This document shows positions 13,137 through 16,583 of a stretch of 16,583 nucleotides of DNA, in pieces. Below the pieces are notes generated by a model that worked only from the letters and a program-made list of their open reading frames with translations, ran no database searches and had not been told where the DNA came from. Source of the DNA: Candidatus Peregrinibacteria bacterium. Its GTDB lineage: Bacteria > Patescibacteriota > Gracilibacteria > UBA1369 > UM-FILTER-53-11. The position numbers and the translations under genes were made by a program. Numbering within the stretch: position 1 is the stretch's first letter; every line of letters begins with the position of its first letter. The stretch covers positions 1 to 16,583 of the forward strand of contig JAHFJU010000001.1 in the NCBI GenBank assembly GCA_023245725.1, in the 5' to 3' direction.

Positions 13137-14330
13137 ATGTCAACGGGCGTGGCGACAACAAGTTGGGTTGAAATATCAAAGAAAGCGTTACTAACTAATG
13201 TTGCGCTTATTAAAAAATGCGCTGGATTGAATCCGACTATTTCACTTTGTGTAAAAGCAAACGCGTACGGACACGGAGACACGTTGATCACAAAAATTAT
13301 ACAAGCATACGACGAGCAGACATGGTTTAATGTTCACTCAATAGAAGAGGCGCGACGATTGAGATTGGAGGGGATTTCGCATCCTATATATATAATGGGA
13401 CCTCTTCTTATTTCACAATTGAAGGAAGCAATAGAACTAGATACACGCTGCGTGGTCTACGATTATGAACATCTGGCTGAAGCCCAAAGACAAGGCGAAG
13501 CTCAAAATAAAGTGGCGAGACTGCATATTAAAATTGAAACGGGAATCAATAGGCAGGGAGTTGGGGTACATGATGCGGCGCGGCTTTGCCGCGCCGCACA
13601 AATAATGAAAAACGTAAAGATAGAAGGCATCGCAACACATTTCGCAAATATAGAAGATATTAAATCTGCTGGTTTTTTCTCTCACCAATTACTTAAAATA
13701 AAATTAGGCGGAATGGCGGAATTTCCACAGAAACAACTTTTCAAGTTTAGAGAAGCGATCTCTGAACTTGAAAAACAAGGATACACATTTGAAAAAATTC
13801 ACTGTGCAAACTCAGCGGCAACTCTGCTTTTTCAAGAAACACATTTTTCAATGATCCGCCCCGGATTAATAATATATGGATTATGGCCATCTGAAGCCGT
13901 AAAAACAGCCTTTGAAAAAAAAGCTAGAACAATTCGCACACTCGAACCAATCCTTTCATGGAAAACTCGAATCGGACAAATAAAAATTGTTCCAAAAGGC
14001 GAAACTATAGGATACGGATGCACATATAAAACAAAGCGCGACACAAAAATCGCAATAATTCCTGTTGGATATTTCGATGGTTACGATCGAGGATTAAGCA
14101 ATAAAGGACATGTAATTATTCACTACCAAAAAGCGCCAATACTCGGTCGAATTTGCATGAACATGCAAATGGTAGACGTAACAGAAATTCCAAATGCAAG
14201 AAATGAAGACATAGCAACTCTAATCGGTGACGGAATGAGCGCAGACGAAATGGCAAAAAATGCGGGTACGATTAACTATGAAATAACTACAAGAATCCGC
14301 GAAGGAATCCCAAGAATTTTAGTAGATTGA
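13137..14330 (+). CDS. alr: Alanine racemase
   Basis: The PLP enzyme converts L-alanine to D-alanine for peptidoglycan. The 397-aa protein has the PLP-lysine motif VKANAYGHG at 39-47 (K40), KIETGINRQG at 132-141, HFANIED at 168-174, the catalytic tyrosine in IGYGCTY (Y293), PVGYFDGYDRGLSN (309-322) and RICMNMQMVDV (338-348). The length and order are canonical. The start codon ATG at 13137 is directly preceded by AGAAAG with no spacer; GTG at 13149 is an alternative with better spacing. A perfect GC-only palindrome lies in the codons for residues 147-154. The gene ends in TGA 23 nt from the convergent ddl gene, whose product uses its D-alanine. Confidence 0.96.
   Translation: MSTGVATTSWVEISKKALLTNVALIKKCAGLNPTISLCVKANAYGHGDTLITKIIQAYDEQTWFNVHSIEEARRLRLEGISHPIYIMGPLLISQLKEAIELDTRCVVYDYEHLAEAQRQGEAQNKVARLHIKIETGINRQGVGVHDAARLCRAAQIMKNVKIEGIATHFANIEDIKSAGFFSHQLLKIKLGGMAEFPQKQLFKFREAISELEKQGYTFEKIHCANSAATLLFQETHFSMIRPGLIIYGLWPSEAVKTAFEKKARTIRTLEPILSWKTRIGQIKIVPKGETIGYGCTYKTKRDTKIAIIPVGYFDGYDRGLSNKGHVIIHYQKAPILGRICMNMQMVDVTEIPNARNEDIATLIGDGMSADEMAKNAGTINYEITTRIREGIPRILVD
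13575..13597. repeat. GC-only perfect palindrome (10-bp arms, 3-nt loop) within alr
   Basis: GCGGCGCGGC at 13575-13584 and GCCGCGCCGC at 13588-13597 are exact reverse complements around TTT. The arms contain no A or T inside a clearly AT-rich gene. The in-frame translation is AARLCRAA. Confidence 0.9.
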
Positions 14331-14353
14331 AAAACTGCACTAAAATAAAAATT

Positions 14354-16583
14354 CTAATATCTCTCTTCTCCGAGTTTTACCAGTTCAGAAAGTAATTGAG
14401 CCGGAAACATCGGCTTTTTCTCAGCCAATCCTTGATGAAATAAAACGGTAGAAGGAGTTAGTGCCGGCAATGTATTGACCTCTATCAAAGTTATTTCTCC
14501 AGTTTGAGTATGCATGAAAGCGTCTATACGAGAGTACCCCTCAAGCCCAAGAATATCGCAGATTTTTTTAATACGCTTTTTCGCCAAAATTACGGCTTCA
14601 GGTTTTACAAACGGTGCAGGAGGAGGAGTGATATTTACACCAGTTCCACCCTGAAATTTCTCTTCTAAACTCAAAATTCCGTCACGAGCAACAGTAAGAC
14701 TAGGCGAAAGAACACGCATCGAATTTTTTTTACCAACAACGCCGACCGTAACCTCAATCAAATTTGTAATTGGCTTCCAAATCAATTTATTATTCACAAC
14801 AGAAACTTTGTCGGTATCAATCCATGATTCAAAGAGAATTTCGGTAAGCGGTTCACGAGGCATTTCTACTATTACCGCCTGATTCTTGAAAATATTCGGA
14901 GTTATAAATTCGGCACGAGACTGAAGCAATTTTACATATGACTCAACATCTCTCCATGAATTTATTTGTACACAACCAGCAGAACAACCATCTGCATGAG
15001 GCTTAACAATTATTTTTTTAGCTTTGAGCCTTTTCAATAATCCTTTAAAAAATTCTTCGCATTTTTTTTCTTTCACCAATTCTACAAGTTCAGAAACTTT
15101 TACCAATTCTTTTGGCGCGGTGTAAATACCTTCATTTTCCAGCCCACGAACAAGAATCCCTGTTTCAAATTTATCCATACATATTTTTGAAGCAACAGAC
15201 CCCGGACCATTAAACGGTTTTTTCTTTTTCTCCAAAATGGCTTGCAGCCTACCATCTTCGCCCATTCCACCGTGAAGGCCTAAAAACACAAAATCGCTTT
15301 TTTTAATAAGTGAATCAAGTGTATGAGTATGCGGAGTAAAAACGGTTTCAGTCGCCTCTCCTTTAATAAGAGCCAATTCTCGAAGAACCATTTCGCGCAA
15401 ATGAGTCATGTGATCGCGATTCACCACTGCTCGTGTACAACTCTCAATCATTTCTTCTGCGGTATGATTCAAGCACGCAAAATACGGCACATGCCAAACC
15501 GTGTCAGAATCAGTATCAAGTAAATATGGCTGAACATCATAATCTACATTATTCTTTAGTTTAAGCCACGCATTAGTACCTGACATTACAGAAACTTGCC
15601 GCTCAGCCGTTGCGCCACCAAACAAAACTGCCAAGCGCCGCGAAGTATCGCGCACCGATGAATGCTTTAATAAAGCTGCATTATTTTTAGAAACTGAAAA
15701 AGAGATAACTTTAGTCGCATCTTCGCGGCGCGCAAGCGCATGATTCAAAATGTACAAAACCATATCACGATGCGTAAATCCTATATTTGCCCCCTGCTGA
15801 AACAGAAAACTATTTTGTTCCATTCCACTTACAGGATTGAAATCGGTAAATACAACGCTCCCATCACGCAAAATCCACCCATCGAAACGAGCATAATCAC
15901 TCATTCCAAACAAAGAGAAAATTTCAGATGCCTGTGTTCTAATTCTATCGATATGATCATCATCGAACCGCGGAGGACAAAAATATTTTCGGTCGCGAGT
16001 AGGCAAGTATTTTTTTCGATAATCAAAAATTTCATTCGCCTTATAATCAACTTCAATTTCAGTTGGGAATAAAGCTACAGGAAAACCAAAACGATTTTGA
16101 AGAACAATAACCGTAAACTCAACTCCATCGACAAACGGCTGAAGCACAAGTCGTGTATCAATTTCTCTCTCCCACAAAGATTTACATGCAAACTTAACGT
16201 CGGCTATCGAACTAACGGTAGTGACCCCAATACTAGACCCGCTCCGCGCAGGTTTTACAATCCCCTTTTTTACATTCATCTTGGTCCAAAAAGCTTCAAT
16301 TTTTTTCGCGTCAAACTTTCCCTTTTCAATTAACAATGTTTCTACGGCCAAAAATCCATTATTCTTAAGTTCAACACTCGACGAATATTTATCGAAAGAC
16401 CTGCGGCATGCGAGCGACGAAGATCCTACAAACGGAATTTTATGTTTCTCTAATAACGCCTGAACCTCACCATCTTCACCGAATGAACCGTGAATTGCAG
16501 AAAAAACGATAGTATGTTTTTCAAGTCCAGAAACAAGTTGAGCAGTAGAAAGTGGAACCGAAATTTCTTTTAATTTAAAATCA
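14354..16583 (-). CDS. ddl: Tandem (fused double) D-alanine-D-alanine ligase, N-terminus beyond the window
   Basis: Ddl is an ATP-grasp ligase that joins two D-alanines for the peptidoglycan stem peptide. The frame is open from the right edge; 742 residues are visible and no start is in view. Numbering from the first visible codon, copy 1 has HGSFGEDGEVQ (31-41), KPARSGSSIGV (110-120), an omega-loop-like IFDYRKKYL (185-193) and TDFNPVSGM (246-254). Copy 2 starts with LFGGATAERQVSVMSG (320-335), then HGGMGEDGRLQ (437-447), VKPHADGCSAGC (526-537), LEEKFQGGTGVNITPPP (639-655) and LIEVNTLPALTPS (699-711). Copy 1 keeps the serine loop and tyrosine loop but has D for E before the metal-binding N. 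Copy 2 keeps the E-x-N but has an altered serine loop, a different omega loop and a ~75-aa insertion. The two halves may divide the work. Confidence 0.93.
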   Translation of the reverse strand, partial: DFKLKEISVPLSTAQLVSGLEKHTIVFSAIHGSFGEDGEVQALLEKHKIPFVGSSSLACRRSFDKYSSSVELKNNGFLAVETLLIEKGKFDAKKIEAFWTKMNVKKGIVKPARSGSSIGVTTVSSIADVKFACKSLWEREIDTRLVLQPFVDGVEFTVIVLQNRFGFPVALFPTEIEVDYKANEIFDYRKKYLPTRDRKYFCPPRFDDDHIDRIRTQASEIFSLFGMSDYARFDGWILRDGSVVFTDFNPVSGMEQNSFLFQQGANIGFTHRDMVLYILNHALARREDATKVISFSVSKNNAALLKHSSVRDTSRRLAVLFGGATAERQVSVMSGTNAWLKLKNNVDYDVQPYLLDTDSDTVWHVPYFACLNHTAEEMIESCTRAVVNRDHMTHLREMVLRELALIKGEATETVFTPHTHTLDSLIKKSDFVFLGLHGGMGEDGRLQAILEKKKKPFNGPGSVASKICMDKFETGILVRGLENEGIYTAPKELVKVSELVELVKEKKCEEFFKGLLKRLKAKKIIVKPHADGCSAGCVQINSWRDVESYVKLLQSRAEFITPNIFKNQAVIVEMPREPLTEILFESWIDTDKVSVVNNKLIWKPITNLIEVTVGVVGKKNSMRVLSPSLTVARDGILSLEEKFQGGTGVNITPPPAPFVKPEAVILAKKRIKKICDILGLEGYSRIDAFMHTQTGEITLIEVNTLPALTPSTVLFHQGLAEKKPMFPAQLLSELVKLGEERY

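Noticed and set aside
16349..16351. TTG as the start of the ddl gene
   Set aside because: The frame continues upstream to the window edge and encodes a clear Ddl HGSFGEDG motif, so this codon is an internal leucine.

Overview
The window looks like a chromosomal segment of a reduced-genome bacterium, most likely a member of the Candidate Phyla Radiation (Patescibacteria). This is an inference from gene content and style: moderately AT-rich DNA, short intergenic gaps, many starts with no clear Shine-Dalgarno sequence, secreted proteins of no recognised family, and a tandem-duplicated D-Ala-D-Ala ligase. TGA is used as a normal stop (alr and the RloB-like gene end in TGA), which argues against the recoded Gracilibacteria/SR1 groups.

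Left third (1-6850), a defence cluster. A minus-strand operon starts from a good sigma70-type promoter at 4255-4282. It reads: an unrecognised 173-aa protein with an RDHFEH (Rx4H, HEPN-like) motif, a small Xre-type HTH regulator, type I restriction subunit HsdR, and the modification subunit HsdM, which runs off the left edge. No hsdS is visible, so it would lie outside the window. Facing the other way, behind a near-consensus promoter at 4770-4798, is a two-gene cassette: an OLD/RloA-type AAA ATPase followed 2 nt later by a small RloB-like Toprim protein, a candidate ATPase plus nuclease anti-phage system. This cassette is visibly more AT-rich than its neighbours and is bracketed by diverged direct repeats resembling tRNA 3' ends. 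The gap between operon and cassette (4231-4824) holds a gene remnant, a minus-strand terminator and a cloverleaf-like inverted-repeat structure. The block lies on the 3' side of a tRNA gene with anticodon CAU, a common place for genomic islands.

Middle (6869-9304): the tRNA, a small two-helix membrane protein, a PduO-type cobalamin adenosyltransferase, an Mrp/NBP35-family P-loop ATPase that lacks the usual iron-sulfur cysteines, and a coiled-coil protein built from 14-residue repeats.

Right half (9313-16583): a minus-strand housekeeping operon, DUF177/YceD-rpmF-nusB-rnc, appears to be transcribed from a promoter whose 5' leader is almost only a terminator-like hairpin plus six U next to the start codon. 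Upstream of it on the same strand are three consecutive predicted envelope or secreted proteins. Then come plus-strand alanine racemase (alr) and, converging with it, a large fused tandem D-Ala-D-Ala ligase (cut at the right edge). Together these two supply the D-Ala-D-Ala peptidoglycan precursor.
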